DNA from: Diphasiastrum complanatum | Taxonomy: Eukaryota > Streptophyta > Lycopodiopsida > Lycopodiales > Lycopodiaceae | Length of the DNA stretch: 64,000 nucleotides | Direction: 5' to 3' | Assembly (NCBI GenBank): GCA_029204225.1 | Contig: CM055106.1 | Span: forward strand, 46,237,180 to 46,301,179 | Shown here: positions 47,838 to 61,890 of the stretch, one piece after another | Position numbering within the stretch: the stretch's first letter is position 1 | Layout: each line of letters starts with the position of its first letter | Notes under the pieces: model-generated | Seen by the model: only the letters and a program-made list of their open reading frames with translations | Database searches by the model: none | Told to the model about the DNA's origin: nothing | Made by a program: the position numbers and the translations under genes

Positions 47838-48374
47838 GAAGGTTCAACCTCAGAGATCCACCTCATCAACAGATTCAACGGAGATGACTTCCACATGTGG
47901 AAGTTCAAAATTAGGATCATCCTATGGGGATACGTCAACGATTCCATAGCCAGACCGGTAGAACCAGAACAACTTCCAGCTTGGGAAACAAAGGATGGCA
48001 AGGCTCTTGCCATTGTATCTCTAAACCTAAAGGACACTCAAATTGCTCATGTATCCAACTGCACCACCTCCAAAGAAGTGTGGGATACACTTACAAGCAT
48101 CTACGAGACCTCAGATGTTTCCACTCGTCTCTTCTTGAGGAAGAAGATACTGACACTCAGAATGAGTGAAGTCATCTCAGTAAGCGACCATCTGAATGAG
48201 TTCAAACAGTTGCTAAACCAATTGGCTCCAATAGGTTCGCCTATCTCAGAAGAAGACTCTACCATGTCTCTTCTTGCCAGTCTTCTGTCCTCTTATGACA
48301 ATTTAGTGTTGCTTCTTAGCAAAGAACCAACCATGACATCAAAGACTGTCGTATCCTCAAGCATAATGAAGTGA
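47838..48374 (+). pseudogene. Element 5 gag
   Basis: The frame opens at EGSTSEIHLINRFNGDDF with the ATG lost, then reads FHMWKFKIRIILWGYVN (about five codons shorter than element 4), ALAIVSLNLKDTQIAHVSN, SKEVWDTLTSIYETSD and QLLNQLAPIGSPISEEDS. It ends at 48374; the zinc knuckle is not found before protease and is probably deleted. Confidence 0.85.
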
Positions 48375-48814
48375 GGAAAAGGATGCAGCAGCAGCAAGAA
48401 GACAACTCTGACTTAGTCAGAGGATCACAAGATGATGATAAAGCGCTGATGGTACAAGATCAACCCAGTAGAGATGCCCATCAATGGTATCTCAATTCAG
48501 GTGCTTCTCAGCACATGACACTATGCAAAGACCTCTTCACTACACTCACAGCTACAGAATCAAAGTACATCTTCTTTGGTGACTTCAGTTCACATGAAGT
48601 CGAAGGCCAAGGCTCTATTCGACTACAATTCTCTGATGGCATCACTAGGCAGCTTAATGGTGTACTTTACGTACCCAAGTTAACTAAGAACCTATTGTCT
48701 ATTAGCAAGATCACAGATCAGGGCTATAGAGCCATGTTCACTGCCAATCGATGTATTATTTTATATGAGAAGTCAAAAAAAATCCTCTCTCCTTACAGAA
48801 CAGCCATCGTCTGA
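48371..48814 (+). pseudogene. Element 5 protease with Asp-to-Asn active site
   Basis: The motif is WYLNSGASQHMT, so the catalytic Asp of DSGA has become Asn (AAT at 48494-48496). The rest, GQGSIRLQFSDGITRQ and GVLYVPKLTKNLLSISK, is well kept and open for 147 codons. The end of the frame runs into the foreign insert at 48804. Confidence 0.88.
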
Positions 48815-49088
48815 TCAGAAACTGAGGAGTCGTAGACATCCGTGTTCTGATCAGAGTGAGTAAACAAGCGCGATCAAACAACAATGAAAGTGCACTCAAT
48901 CACAATGAGCATTCATCTACGTTGTATTACACTGAAGCACAATACAAAATAACAATTACAACAAAAAATGACGACGTAATTGGGAGGCTCAAACAATGTG
49001 TCTCATGGATGGAGCGACCCATAATCTGTGTTTGGATGATCTATTTATATGAAGAAACAAAACGTTTCTAATTACAAAGCTTTGCATC

Positions 49089-50180
49089 TAAACATGTGTT
49101 CAATCTTGTATATGCATCATAACAAAATGGTCATGAATAACAACAGCTAATCAGGTTGTCTGTGAAAATTGCTTACTAGGGAAACAACCTAGAACTAGAT
49201 TTCCAAGAGGACAAGCCAAAAGGGCAAAGTCCATTTTGTCACTAATGCACAATGATCTATGTGGTCCTATAAGCGTACCTTCATTAGAACAAGCTCTATA
49301 TCTTATTACATTCATTGATGACTACTCCCGATTTACCAAAGTCATGCTCATAAAGAAAAAGTTAGAAGCGTTCAATTGCTTCAAAGAATTCAAGCAATAT
49401 GTTGAGAATCAGATTGGTCAGAGAGTCAAGGCCCTACGGTCTGATTTAGGGGGAGAGTACTTATCAAATGAAATGAAGGACTACCTATCTTCATGTGGCG
49501 TGCACCATCAATTTACACGAGCTACACTCCACAACAGAACAGAGTAGTTGAATGGAAGAACCGCACAATATTGGAAGCTGCACGATCCATGACAGTCAAC
49601 GCGCATTTGCCTCAAACCTTTTGGGTAGAAGCGAACTCTACAGCCTGCTATCTGCAAAATTACTCTAGCACTAAAGCAGTTGATTCCAAGACACCGTTTA
49701 AGCCTACTACGGCTACAAACCCAGTTTGAAATACATACGTGTTTTCGGATGTCTCTGCTATGCACAAGTACCATCTGATCTGAGGAAGAAGCTGGACCTA
49801 GTAAGCTGCAAAAACATCTTCATCGGCTATTCAACATCACACAAAGCATATCGTGTATATGATGTTGATACAGGTCAAATCTCAATCAGCTGTGATGTTG
49901 TCTTCCTTGAAGACAAATTCCACTATTTCAAGCAGAAGCAGCCAATGCAAGAGCATGCCATAGCAGCTTCACCCTCCATCGATAGGCAACGACCTACGAC
50001 TGTTCAAACAATGGAGTTCATTTCAATGGCTCTACTTACCGTCGATGGGCCTAGACCCACGATTGTTCAACCATGCTACGATCCTAGTCATTCACCAAGG
50101 AGAATCGTCTACTCAAGCACCTGCAGTTAGAAGGTCTGCAAGACAATGACAGCAACCTGATCGTTTCACCCCTCAAGCGT
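49089..50180 (+). pseudogene. Element 5 integrase
   Basis: After the foreign insert the frame resumes at SILYMHHNKMV and CENCLLGKQPRTRF; the two His residues of the zinc finger are lost. SLMHNDLCGPISVP and ALRSDLGGEYLSNE hold the two Asp residues. A one-base deletion near 49515 shifts the frame, and NRVVEWKNRTILEA holds the Glu. The C-terminus FGCLCYAQVPSDLRKKLD and IFIGYSTSHKAYRVYD follows, then a Gln/Pro/Thr linker. Confidence 0.88.
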
Positions 50181-50199
50181 TCATCAGTCATGATGAACC

Positions 50200-51690
50200 T
50201 ACCACTATTGCAGAAGCACTGTTAATGCCCAATGCAGACAAATGAAAAGTTGTCATTGATGCTGAGTATCAGTCTCTAGTGAAGAACAAGACCTGGAGTG
50301 TTGTCAATCCTCCTACAGGTGTAAAACCAATTGACTCCAAGTGGATCTTCAAGCTGAAGCTTAAACCAGATGGATCAATATCCAAATGGAAAGCCAGACT
50401 GGTTGTTAAAGGATTTGAACAAGTATATGAGATAGACTACACTGAGACCTTTACTCCAGTGGTAAAGCATCAGTTTATTCGTACCTTATTGGCTATAGCT
50501 GCTGTAGAAGATCTAGACATTCACCAGATGGATGTCCAAACGACATTCCTACATGAATATATACAAGAAGATGTGTTCATCTATCAACCATAAGGTTACG
50601 TCCTTCAAGGTAAGGAGCATCTAGTATGTAAATTGCATAAGGCATTATACAATTTGAAGCAAGTTTCGAGGGCCTGGTACGATAGAATAAATCGTTTCTT
50701 GTTACAGCACGACTTTACCTCATGTTCCGCAGATTCGAATGTGTATCTAAAACAAAAAGGGCCAAGCTATGTCATAATAGCACTATACGTTGATGATTCC
50801 CTAATCATCAGCAATTCAAATTAGTTACTACTAGTAACCAAATTCTTACTCTCATCAGAATTTGAGATGAGTGATTTAGTTCCAATCCATTACCTACTTT
50901 GAATGGAGATTCAAAGAGATCGCGCGAGCAGAAGGATCACCATAAGCCAACAATCTTACCTAATCAATGTAATTCGCAGATATGGCATGGAGGATTACAA
51001 ACCCATAGATTCTCCTATGGATCCAGAATGCAAGCTATCCAAAGACATGTGCCCCAGAATGAAGGCAGATCAGCAACAAATGTGCAAGTACCCCTATCAG
51101 TCAGCAGTCATAGGTTCTATCATGTACTCTATGATCTGCACATGACCTGATCTTGCATATGTTGTAAGCACATTGTCGCAATTCATGTCCAATCCAGGCC
51201 TACAACACTGGAAAGCCCTGCAAAGAGTTCTGAAGTACATTCAAGCCTCAAAGCACTATTCCTTGAGTTACAACGGCAACACAACAGCTGCACTCACATT
51301 GACTACCTATTCAGATTTTGATTGGGCAGGAGAGGTGAATACCAAAAAATCCACATCAGGTTATATTTGTTTCCTTGTAGGAGGACCCATTTCATGGAAC
51401 AACAGAAAGCAGAAATGCATTTCGTTGTCCTCTACAGAATCCGAATATGTTGCAGCTACATTAGCAGTGAAGGAGATCATATGGCTTAGGAGGCTGCTGC
51501 AGGATCTGCAATTCCCACAGATCGGTCCAACAATACTCCAATGCGACAATCAGAGCTGCATAGCTCTATCTCTGAACCCACGTACTCATGCTACAACTAA
51601 ACACATAGAAGTTCAGTTCCATTTTCTTAGAGAGAAAGTTCAGAACCAAGATGTTGTACAATCATACATACAGTATGTTGGCTGATATTT
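50200..51690 (+). pseudogene. Element 5 reverse transcriptase and RNase H
   Basis: RT motifs: PIDSKWIFKLKLKPDGS, WKARLVVKGFEQ, YTETFTPVVKH, DIHQMDVQTTFLHEY, KALYNLKQVSRAWYDR, then IIALYVDDSLIISNS with an intact YVDD. Stops lie at about 50591, 50822, 50900 and 51143. RNase H is well preserved: YSDFDWAGEVNTKKSTSGY, LSSTESEYVAATLAVKE and QCDNQSCIALSLNPRTHA all carry their acidic residues. It ends near 51684. Confidence 0.9.
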
Positions 51691-51786
51691 TGACAAAGCC
51701 ATTGTCTAGAAATAAACATTCTACTTTAGTAGATATGATAAATCTCAATTGTAAGTTAGATTCGTAGTAGTTAGCTTAAGGGGGAG

Positions 51787-52736
<950 letters not shown>

Positions 52737-52895
52737 CATACGTGATATTCATAAACATACTTTTTGAAATTATTTGGATGCCTTGTGTTTATGAATCTTG
52801 TTGACATATTCTTGGTCTTGCATGTTTTTTCTCTTGATATATATATCCTTCACCATGCTAGGCAGAAGCCATCCTTGTTTGATTGAGGTGTAGAT

Positions 52896-53508
52896 GGTTT
52901 GGATCCCGCCATGTTTAGGCGAACAATGGACACGTGGACTCATTATATGCCTGCATCTGAGCGTGTCCTTGATGATATCATCTCATTGCAAGTTAAAGAT
53001 GGTCTAGAAAAAAGTCCATTATTGATGCAATTTGTGGTGGATACGTTTTATCGTCATGGTTGAGTTGTGTTGGATCCTATGGTAGGTTGTGGCTCCACCG
53101 TTCTAGCATGCAATTGGCAAACACTACATAATGATGGACACAGACCAGAGAGTTTTGCAACAAGTGGAAGAACGCTTTTGTGAGAGTCAAATTTAAGATT
53201 TCTTGTGTGTAGAATATTGATGCATTCATTACAAGCAACCAACATTTCTATAAATGAACTAAAATTTGATGTATTTCAATTAGGTCATGTGGCGAAACCC
53301 TTGGCCAATGTTCTGGTGGATTCGGATGAAGAAGAAGAATGTGTTCAAAGGTTAGATGACTTTGACATGGATTCGTAAATGAAAGGTGGTTCCTTCTTAT
53401 GCAAATAGCATTGCACAACAAATGGCAATTGTCGAGGAGGTAGATGCATTACCAGCTTTGAGATCAAAAAGACGTGTATACGTTGACGACGAATGCGAAG
53501 AAATTTAA
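52896..53508 (+). pseudogene. DNA-methylase-like pseudogene (N4/N6 amino-methyltransferase fold)
   Basis: A frame from about 52896 reads MFRRTMDTWTHYMPASERV, EKSPLLMQFVVDTFYRHG, one stop (GAG to TGA likely), then VVLDPMVGCGSTVLAC. That word resembles motif I (DPxxGxGTT) of bacterial-type amino-methyltransferases, and its place after a KP..L-like helix fits the beta-class layout. After a frameshift MMDTDQRVLQQVEERFCE resembles the next strand and helix. Later words DSDEEEECVQRLDDFD and SIAQQMAIVEEVDALPALRS end at TAA 53508 after another frameshift. Motif IV (DPPY type) is not seen. It may be a gene fragment or part of a mobile element. Confidence 0.4.
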
Positions 53509-54730
53509 AACTATATATCATTATCAAAGAAAACTGTGAAAATGTGGATTGAATCCCCTTGAAAAACTTTATCTCAAGTACTTTATTATAACTACCACTG
53601 CATGAATTTGGACAAAGTTTGTAATTGATAGAATTTATGCCTTTAGTGTAATTGTTGTCAAGTTGTGAAATAATGCAATGTGAGTTAATTTTGGATTGTT
53701 GTTGTTGCATTTGCTACAAGTGCATGTACCCCTCAACTATTATTGTTGTGATGTTATGAAATACTTCAATGTGAGTTAATTGTGTGATGTTTCTGCATTT
53801 GCAACAAGTGCATAAACACATGAATTAGTTCATCGAGCAGTATTTGAGATACTATAAAATTTGCACAAACATTGTCACTAGAGAGGTGACTTATATCACC
53901 TTTGACATACTATAAAAATTGCACAATTTTAAGTGTGGCTCTAAAACATACAAGTCAAAATCACAATATCATTGGCATGAACGCCAACATAAGTAGAAGA
54001 GGAAAAACACACCACAACGCCTATCAATGTATGATTCATTGTTTTGAAAGAATATTCCCTTGATGTTCCATTATTACATATCAAAATAAACAAATACCAT
54101 AATTCCAATATTCATCACAAAAAATTCTCTCAAAACTCGTAGAAATCTACTCTCAAAATGCAAGATCCCGCTTCTCCAAGCTTTCTTCACATATAGTCCT
54201 CATGCATAAGTCAGCACATACATGAACACGCAAATTCTTTTATCAAAATGTGTTTCAAAGATCCTTCGCCTAATGATATGAGAATTTGCCATGCAATGAT
54301 TTTCTTGTATTGAGAGTATTTCCAATCACCATCTCAATAACAAGTTGGGCCATGCCTTCATCCGATGGTGGTGAGAGCTCCTAGAGGGTGAAGATCCAAT
54401 TGTGAGAGCTCTCAAGCCCCCCGCACCACCCTTTGATGACCATTGCAAGCATGCTTGCACCACCCTTTGATGAGGGTGAGACCCACCTTGCCATTGCAAG
54501 CATGCTTGGGAGTACGCTCTCCATCATAAAAAAGCTCTTACCACCCTTAGATAAGCGGGACCCAGCTTGCTAAGCTTGCCATTGCATGCAGGGTTGGCAA
54601 TAGCTCCCCCTTCATTCTCAAGTACAAACATGGGACACAATGCCATCCCATTCACCAACAAACAACTAGCCATGTGCCAAAAAATATTAGATATGTGGGG
54701 GAGTGGGGGGGCCCTCAAACATTACACCTC
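53509..54730. other. Spacer with small duplications, no gene
   Basis: A/T rich to about 54340, then of mixed composition. CACCACCCTTTGATGA occurs at about 54421 and 54459, and CATTGCAAGCATGCTTG at about 54440 and 54490, so a unit of about 40-50 bases is duplicated. Confidence 0.55.
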
Positions 54731-54819
54731 ACAATAGATGAAATGGGTCCCTTCAACACATTACACCCCACCTCTCCAACTGCCACCTGCATCCCATTTC
54801 CGACGTCTATTCACATGTA

Positions 54820-55343
54820 AGTGGGGAGGACGTGACGCTACCTCCACCGCCTCCGATCGTCCGCCTGCGCTCGCACGGGCATCGTCGTGGCTGAATGCGA
54901 CTTTTGGAGACGTCGTCGCGCTGCTTCAGTTTCTTGGTTTCTTTTACGATCCATTTATCGATCGATCGATCGATCGATCGATCAAGCATCGGTGAACCTC
55001 TACAAAGCGTTCCAGATCTGAAGCTTGGCTTGCAATTGCTGGCAGACTTTCGAGGCCGTTGTTTGAGAATATGATGCATTTGAATTTGTTTTGAAGCACA
55101 TCGTGTCCTGTGGCAAGATATAAAGGGCCTAGTCGGTTTTCTGTCAATCTTTTACTATCAGGTTAAGTTTGTTGCAGATATTGTCTGTGACAGGATCTGA
55201 ACGGCCTTATATTTTTCTGTCAATCTTTATCTATAGCGTTAAGTTTGTAGGGGATTACGGTGCTTGGAACAAATTCTAGCGGTGTTTAGAACAGAAAATA
55301 GAATCTGCAAGTGTTTTGCGGGGACTTGGTCAGAGCTCACGCC
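54820..55343 (+). promoter_or_regulatory. Upstream region of the Rab gene, G/C rich, with GATC microsatellite
   Basis: The stretch 54820-54930 is clearly richer in G, C and CpG than its surroundings and contains GACGTGAC. A (GATC)n run of about seven units lies at 54956-54983. The Rab ATG is at 55344. This is probably promoter and 5' untranslated region; the transcription start and any 5' intron cannot be set from sequence. Confidence 0.5.
54956..54983 (+). repeat. (GATC)n tetranucleotide microsatellite
   Basis: About seven uninterrupted copies of GATC/ATCG. Repeated Arg-Ser-Ile-Asp peptides in both strands are artefacts of this run. Confidence 0.97.
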
Positions 55344-58300
55344 ATGACTTCTGAGTAGTAAGTGCCCTTTCTTTTGGACTCCTGCACAATTTTTGTGTCA
55401 TATTAACAAGCCTTTTTGGAGAAAAAATTCGTCCGAAATGATATTATGAATTGTAAGGTTATCTGATGCTTTTGAAGTGCAAATTAATGTGTAACTTTTT
55501 TAACGATGATGATGTTTAATAATCATCTTGATCGAATCTTGCTGAAATAGTTTCTTTCGGCTGAACATATTCGGGGAGTCCCTTCTATCCGTTTCTATAT
55601 TAGCTTGAAGTATAAAGTGCTTTAGGGCTACTTCATTGGACTTTCTGTCTTTTAGCTTTTCCCTTTCATGTTCACCTTGTTGGAGAAGTGGCGTTTATTC
55701 AAATTGTGAGATCTGTGATTTTCCCGCGTAACATGCTTTTTCAGTCGATCCCTATGTTCATGTTTACCTCATTTTTCTCTTGTATGTCCTCAATTATGCA
55801 GCTGATTAGAGTCGAACTCCTGACCTCAAGTTGAGCAAAGAAAGTCTTGAACAACACACCAATTACTGGAGGACCACATTTTTCCCTCTTTGGTCTCTTA
55901 ATTGCCGGATGTATACATCCTGATGATGGCTGAAGTGTGACCAAACCATATTATAAGAGCCTAGGTTGTTGGCACCTGTTGCATAATTGTAACTTGAAAA
56001 GAGATGAATTGCGCTGAGTTCTTCACGTCGCTTGTCCATTATGTGCGTATATTCGATGTGCAAGTTGTATTTACCTGAGAATTTCTCCCGTAGCTTTTCA
56101 TATCATTGTTTTTCTGTGCAACCTAAGTATGACAACTTGAAATTTACTTCGTTCGAGAAGTTCTTCTCATTGAGTGGTTTTTGTTGAGTAAATTGTCACT
56201 GCAGAATCATACACTACATGTATACATGCTTTTCATGGCTGTTTTCAGATTTAACTTGGTTAAATTAGTGTAGCTACTGCTTTTTACCATGTGAACGGAA
56301 AAAGTAGGCATTGTGAATGTTTAGAATAATTTTCTTTCGCAAAATTCATTTTAGAGGGTTTGGCGTGACCTGTTTACTTGGAGTGATCTCAGGACCCTGA
56401 TTGTGGCTGTTTGTCAATCATATTTCAGCATTCTGTTGCACTCTAGATGATATTGTGCTCTGTATGTCTGCAGTGATTATCTTTTTAAGCTTTTGCTGAT
56501 AGGTGATTCAGGGGTGGGGAAGTCTTGCCTTCTCTTACGTTTTGCGGTAAGGTGCTCTTTTTTGCGATAAGCAAGCATGTGTTTGTTGGAAGCTTTGCTA
56601 TTTCAATGTGACATGAAAGGGCAGATTTCTTTAGAATGGCTGAGATGAGAGTTGCTTTTGAAATCATTACCTTACACTTACGCCTTCTAAAAATTCAATG
56701 GAGCTGCTATTTAAGATGGCTTGTTAAACGGTCAATCGCTTAATTCAGCAATACTTTGTTGTGAACTAAAAGTACAAGATGGTTGTCTGCAGGATGATTC
56801 GTACCTAGAAAGTTATATCAGCACGATTGGCGTAGACTTTGTAAGTGGAGTGCAGCATTTTTTTCCTATAACTTACCTGGTGTATACACGATGAAAATCA
56901 TTCACTTGAAAGTCCCGTAGTGAGGAGCAACTATGTCCTTGAGTTGGATATATGTTTTCAGTCATTTGGGTTTTAGATTGCATTCTGATGGAGTGGATGT
57001 GATATTGTTGAGGCAGAAAATCAGGACTGTTGAGCTAGATGGGAAGGCAATGAAGCTCCAAATTGTAAGTCCCAACTGAAAGGGTATATTTGTAAAATAG
57101 TTTTGAGCTGTTCAAGCTACTTCCTATACATTGTATAAGATTCCTATGTGCTTTTTTAGATTGTCATTTATGTTTTGTGTGAACACTTTTTGAAAGCTCT
57201 TGAAAAAGGTTATCATCACTTTTTATTACTGTTATCAATTGGGATAGCCTCTACAAGTTTGGTACCTGTAACTTGTTATAGATCATGGGGAAAATCATTT
57301 GCAGTGACAAATAAGATTCATTTTTGAACAATTATGTGGTTTAATGGCACAGTGGGACACAGCTGGTCAGGAGCGCTTCAGAACTATTACGAGCAGTTAT
57401 TATCGGGGAGCCCATGGCATTATTGTAAGTACTTGCTATCTTATTGCACTGTTTCTATCAAGAAGTTGGATATTGCATTTGAAAGTTGTGTAGATATGTC
57501 TTGTGACATGCGAACTAAGAACTTTTCAACCTCTTGGAGTTGAAAGAGCTCAGTGGCATCCTTGGGATTTTATAGTTTTGTATGTAAAGTCAAATTGCAA
57601 GTTTTGGAGATATTCTTTTCTTTAAAAAAATTTCTGACTAAATGTGCCTGGTTTATGCAGGTTGTTTATGATGTGACAGACCAGGAGAGCTTTAATAATG
57701 TAAAGCAATGGCTGAATGAGATTGATAGATATGCAAATGAAAATGTCAATAAGCTTCTTGTAGGGAATAAAAATGATTTGACAGCAAAGAAGGTGGTGGA
57801 TTATGAGACAGCAAAGGTAAGTCGAAGGATGTACATAATGCATAAAATATAGGTTATGCAACTCAATCTGGAGTGTAAGAGTAGCAGTCTGGTCTAGTGC
57901 TAGTTTCAGACACTAATGAACCGATTTATTAAGCTGAGGGATTATTTTGATCTTGTAGTCTTACCTTCAATATGGTCAAACCATATCCCTACTTGTTCGG
58001 ATTGAAGTTCTGTAGCTCCTGTTGGATGTACTTTCATAATTGAACGTTATCGTGCAAATTTTTCTATAGCATGACTTCCAGGATGTTTTGTTGCATCATG
58101 AATTCATGTATTGCTGTTTCATGACCTGTTTTCATCCTTTATTTTTATTTAGAGTATTTGAGAAGAGATTTTATTAGTGCTATCTGACTAAGTTATTGCT
58201 GATGATCAATGCTTATCTCTTCAGCTGTTCAAATTTCATAGCAAGCATGAATGTTGTGACATCTGCTGTATGTGGACCTTAAGGACAAAATACTTTATCA

Positions 58301-58660
58301 TTTGCTTTTCCATTGAGAGAAACGCCTAGGTTTTACAGTTTTAATGGAGATTTTTGTTCTTCCCCACAGGCCTTTGCTGATGAGATTGGAATTCCTTTTT
58401 TAGAAACAAGTGCCAAGAATGCAACAAATGTTGAGCAGGCATTCATGACTATGACCGCTGGTATCAAGAACAGGTTTGCACAATTTTTGAAGGGCTTTTT
58501 TGTCACTTTATACAAGCATAATTAGGAATGTGGACAGTCTAATTGTTGACTGAACTGCTTTTGTAGGATGGCAAGTCAGCCAGCTTTGAACAGCAGCAAA
58601 CCCACAACTGTGCCAATGAAGGGGCAGCCTTTACAACAAAAGAGTGGCTGCTGCACATAG
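55344..58660 (+). CDS. RABD2: Rab1/RABD-class small GTPase (eight exons)
   Basis: Coding exons are 55344-55357, 56474-56546, 56793-56840, 57017-57064, 57353-57424, 57661-57816, 58370-58473 and 58567-58660; all introns are GT-AG and the phases join into 202 residues plus TAG. The protein starts [18 protein letters not shown]. Landmarks are the P loop GDSGVGKS (15-22), switch I STIGVDF with Thr40, WDTAGQE (62-68) with catalytic Gln67, guanine-binding NKND (121-124) and ETSAK (149-153). The C-terminus GCCT carries the two Cys that are geranylgeranylated. Rab1/RABD proteins control ER-to-Golgi vesicle docking. The length and motifs are typical; nothing is missing. The RABD2 rather than RABD1 label is a best fit from words such as [11 protein letters not shown]. 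Confidence 0.96.
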
Positions 58661-59250
58661 TTTTTGTTAGAGAATTCTTTTTGTTGATTTGAGGCGGCCT
58701 TTCCAGTTGCTTTGGAAGTGGATGTCCAGCCACTGTTACTACCATTTTACATTTCCAGGCCTGCCAATGCGTTATGCCTAGAGCAGCGCGAAGATGAACA
58801 GACATGATTGTTATATGATTACCATTCTCGAAGTGCAAGAGTAAATGTCAGGTTTAAAGGAAACAGTAGTTTTTTGGTCCTCTAAGGAGCTAACAGTTTC
58901 ATGTTTTGTAAAGGCAAATTTCCACTTGGGATTTTTTTTAGTATCTGCATTTTTTGAGACAATAGCTGAATAGTTGCTTTGTAAGATAATTGCTCTGAGA
59001 TCTTTGGTTTGATAAACTCAGCCACTTCATTCTTTCACGAGTCAGGGCCATTGAAATTCAGATGTGAACAGATTTTTTCCTTGTTGCATTTGAGACGTTT
59101 TGCACATTATTTGGTTGCATGTAGCTATTGTGACTAGTGATATCAGTGCATTTGATCTGTATGTTCGTGAACTGTGATGTATTTTAAGATAGTCAAGGAT
59201 GTAAGATGAAATTTGAATATAGGTGTGTATATTGAAGACGATGGCTGAGA
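58661..59250 (+). other. Probable 3' untranslated region and flank of the Rab gene
   Basis: T-rich sequence directly after the stop codon, without coding signals. The end of the transcript is not defined. Confidence 0.45.
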
Positions 59251-61890
59251 CTAGATTGTTGACTTAGAGATCTAACAGGCTAGATTACTTATGCATTTGT
59301 ATTTTTTATGTTTTAAAGCACGAAACATAGATATAGCACATGCACATACATATAATGCTACTCTCAAATTAAAGGCAAGATAAAAAATACAATTCAGACG
59401 TAATAGTTAGCTGTTTTTGGAAAGATCTCATGACACAAAACATAGAGTTGCACTTACATGCAATTCAGCTCTCAGATTGACTATGACAAAGAATACTATT
59501 CAGATTTAATATATTCCTATTTCAGACGACTTCAAACACAAAATTGCAATGACACAAGTAGAGAAGCTAAGATGGGACGCACACCCTGCCCACACACATA
59601 CCCCTCAAGGATAATGGAAAATGATGAGGTACAGATCAGGAGATACCCAAAGCTCTGAACCAGGGGCATCAGAGATGACTAAAGGTAAAACCCCTTTTTA
59701 AAACAGTTCGGTCTTGAAGGATGAGTTATCATCTTCAAGAAAAGAAACTTAGATTTGAGAAACCCCATCAAAGAAAATCCATTTTCGACGAACGGAAGTG
59801 GAATATGGGATTACAAGAATCACAAGACATGAAATTCTTGCTTTAGAACTTGGCTAATGATCATCATGTTTAAAGAATGATTTGCATTTGTTGATTGGAT
59901 AATCATAAGAAGGGGGAAAATGGGAGACACGAGCCTTGGTCAAGCTGTTGCAGGCTTTGAGTTGAGAGCAGCTGAAGTCATGGAAGCAGAGCAGGGCAAG
60001 AACAGGCGTGCTTGTAACATCAAATTTGTGGGTCGTGGAAGAAGAGGATGAAAATTTAGTGGAGACAGTTGATACCTTTTTCAGAGACACTTTGATGTTA
60101 CATGAGCCTGGTAGAATTCAATCATACAGAATAGTTAGGAAAGGTCCTTCAACAAGTTCACCATCTTGCTTAGATTCAAAGATGTTGACAGCAAAATATA
60201 GCAACGAATACCTGCCCAAAAGCAACGAGACCTATCTTGCTTAGATTCAAAGATGGTGACGGCAAAAATATACCAACGAATACCTGCCCAATAGTAAGAG
60301 GAAATTTTTTATGTTTGATGAATGATGACTGAACTCCCAAACAATGGCCTAAGCATAATATAGACTGGATAAAATCAAAGAGACATGGAGTGTTGGGGAT
60401 AACTACATTTCTAAGGGATGGTGAAACTGTGGTTTTGAACAAGTTGAAGGATGCATGGCAATCGCTGTGAAGCTACGCATGTATGCATGGAATTTCAACA
60501 ATTTGACAACTGATTAAATTACTAGAATTCACCCTTCGCGAGAAAATACTGATCTTATTGCCTTTATTGACCAGACTTTGGAACATGTAGCCATCATATG
60601 TCATGGTTTTGGTGGTATTGCTTGTTATGTCTGGTTTAAGTTTTCATCCTTTGTCAAAATTCAAAAGGTTTGCACATGAAATAAGTTTATTTGGGTTGAA
60701 ATCAGGTATAATCTGAATAGCTTGTTTGTAGCCTTTTGTTACTTTGCACAAGTTAAGGTTCAACTCCAACATTATGACAAAACCTTTTGGGATCTAGAAA
60801 TTTCTTTTGCCATCTTGTCTCGAAATGGATATTATGTTAAAGTGGAGATTTCTATGTGAGAATATCAATGCCACAAGTATCTCATAGTACCATAGATGCA
60901 CCACATTCTGACATGTTGTGTTTCGGAATTTAGGGTCATTCCAATGTTGGAATGTTTTTTTTTGGGAAACAAAAGGATTAAAGAGTGAAAAAAAAATGTA
61001 ACAGGTTACCATAAGAATCAATGTTTTGAAATCATAGAAGCATTGCATTTTGAACTATTTAGTTGTTTACCATCATGAGTCATGACCTAGCATTTGAGAA
61101 TTCTAAACTTCAATGAAACTAATATTAGATATGATGTAGTGATGCATACTACTAAAGGGTCATACAAAACATACACGAAGCAAGTAACATACTAAACCTG
61201 AAACTTGGAAGTAATTACAACTTACATGATGATACAAAAACATGGAAAATGATCCAGATCCACACATGCCTCATGAAAATGATCAATATGTCATGAATCA
61301 TTTTATATATTTGTCATATGAGGAGTGGGCCAAGTGGCCAAGTACATTTTGATAGATATACAATGGACTCATAGAGTCTTGTGACATGAATATGAACTGT
61401 AATTCCTATGACTTGGAGGCATCATGATTAGATTACTAGTTCGCATGCCTCAATATTCAGGTTCTGGCTGGTCATGAAAAATTGTGAGTTTTTTTTTTTG
61501 TTGTTGTACATTCCCTCGTTCTAAAATGTTGCGTTTTAAAATGATCACTCCAGAACGTCGTTTTGGTGCAACATAGTCTCAGATCAATGATGTGGGTGAT
61601 TCTTCGCGGCTTGAAAAATCATTTGAAGATGTTGTTTAATGAAACATGTAATGATGATGAGGCTCATTAGGAGGAAAATCTATTTCCAAAATTTTAGTCC
61701 AGCATGTATATATGCATTTAGAGATAAATGTGCAAGGATTCAACCGCTTGGATCATAAAAAAAGTAACTGTGAGTATTGATATATTACAATGCTTTGATT
61801 TTTTGTTATTCCTTATCATCTATTACTAAACTTGCCAATCTGATCATTTTTCTCTTGCAAATTTATATCCATTCAATATAAATGCAGGTG
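59251..61890. other. Spacer with one 70-base tandem duplication, no recognised gene
   Basis: CTTGCTTAGATTCAAAGATG begins at about 60165 and again at about 60236; both copies continue to CAACGAATACCTGCCCA, giving a period of about 71 bases. Short frames such as 60008-60244 show no known motif. No retroelement signature is seen. Confidence 0.55.

Noticed and set aside
54807-55147. Minus-strand frames with Arg-Ser-Ile-Asp repeats
   Set aside because: They arise from the GATC microsatellite in the Rab upstream region.
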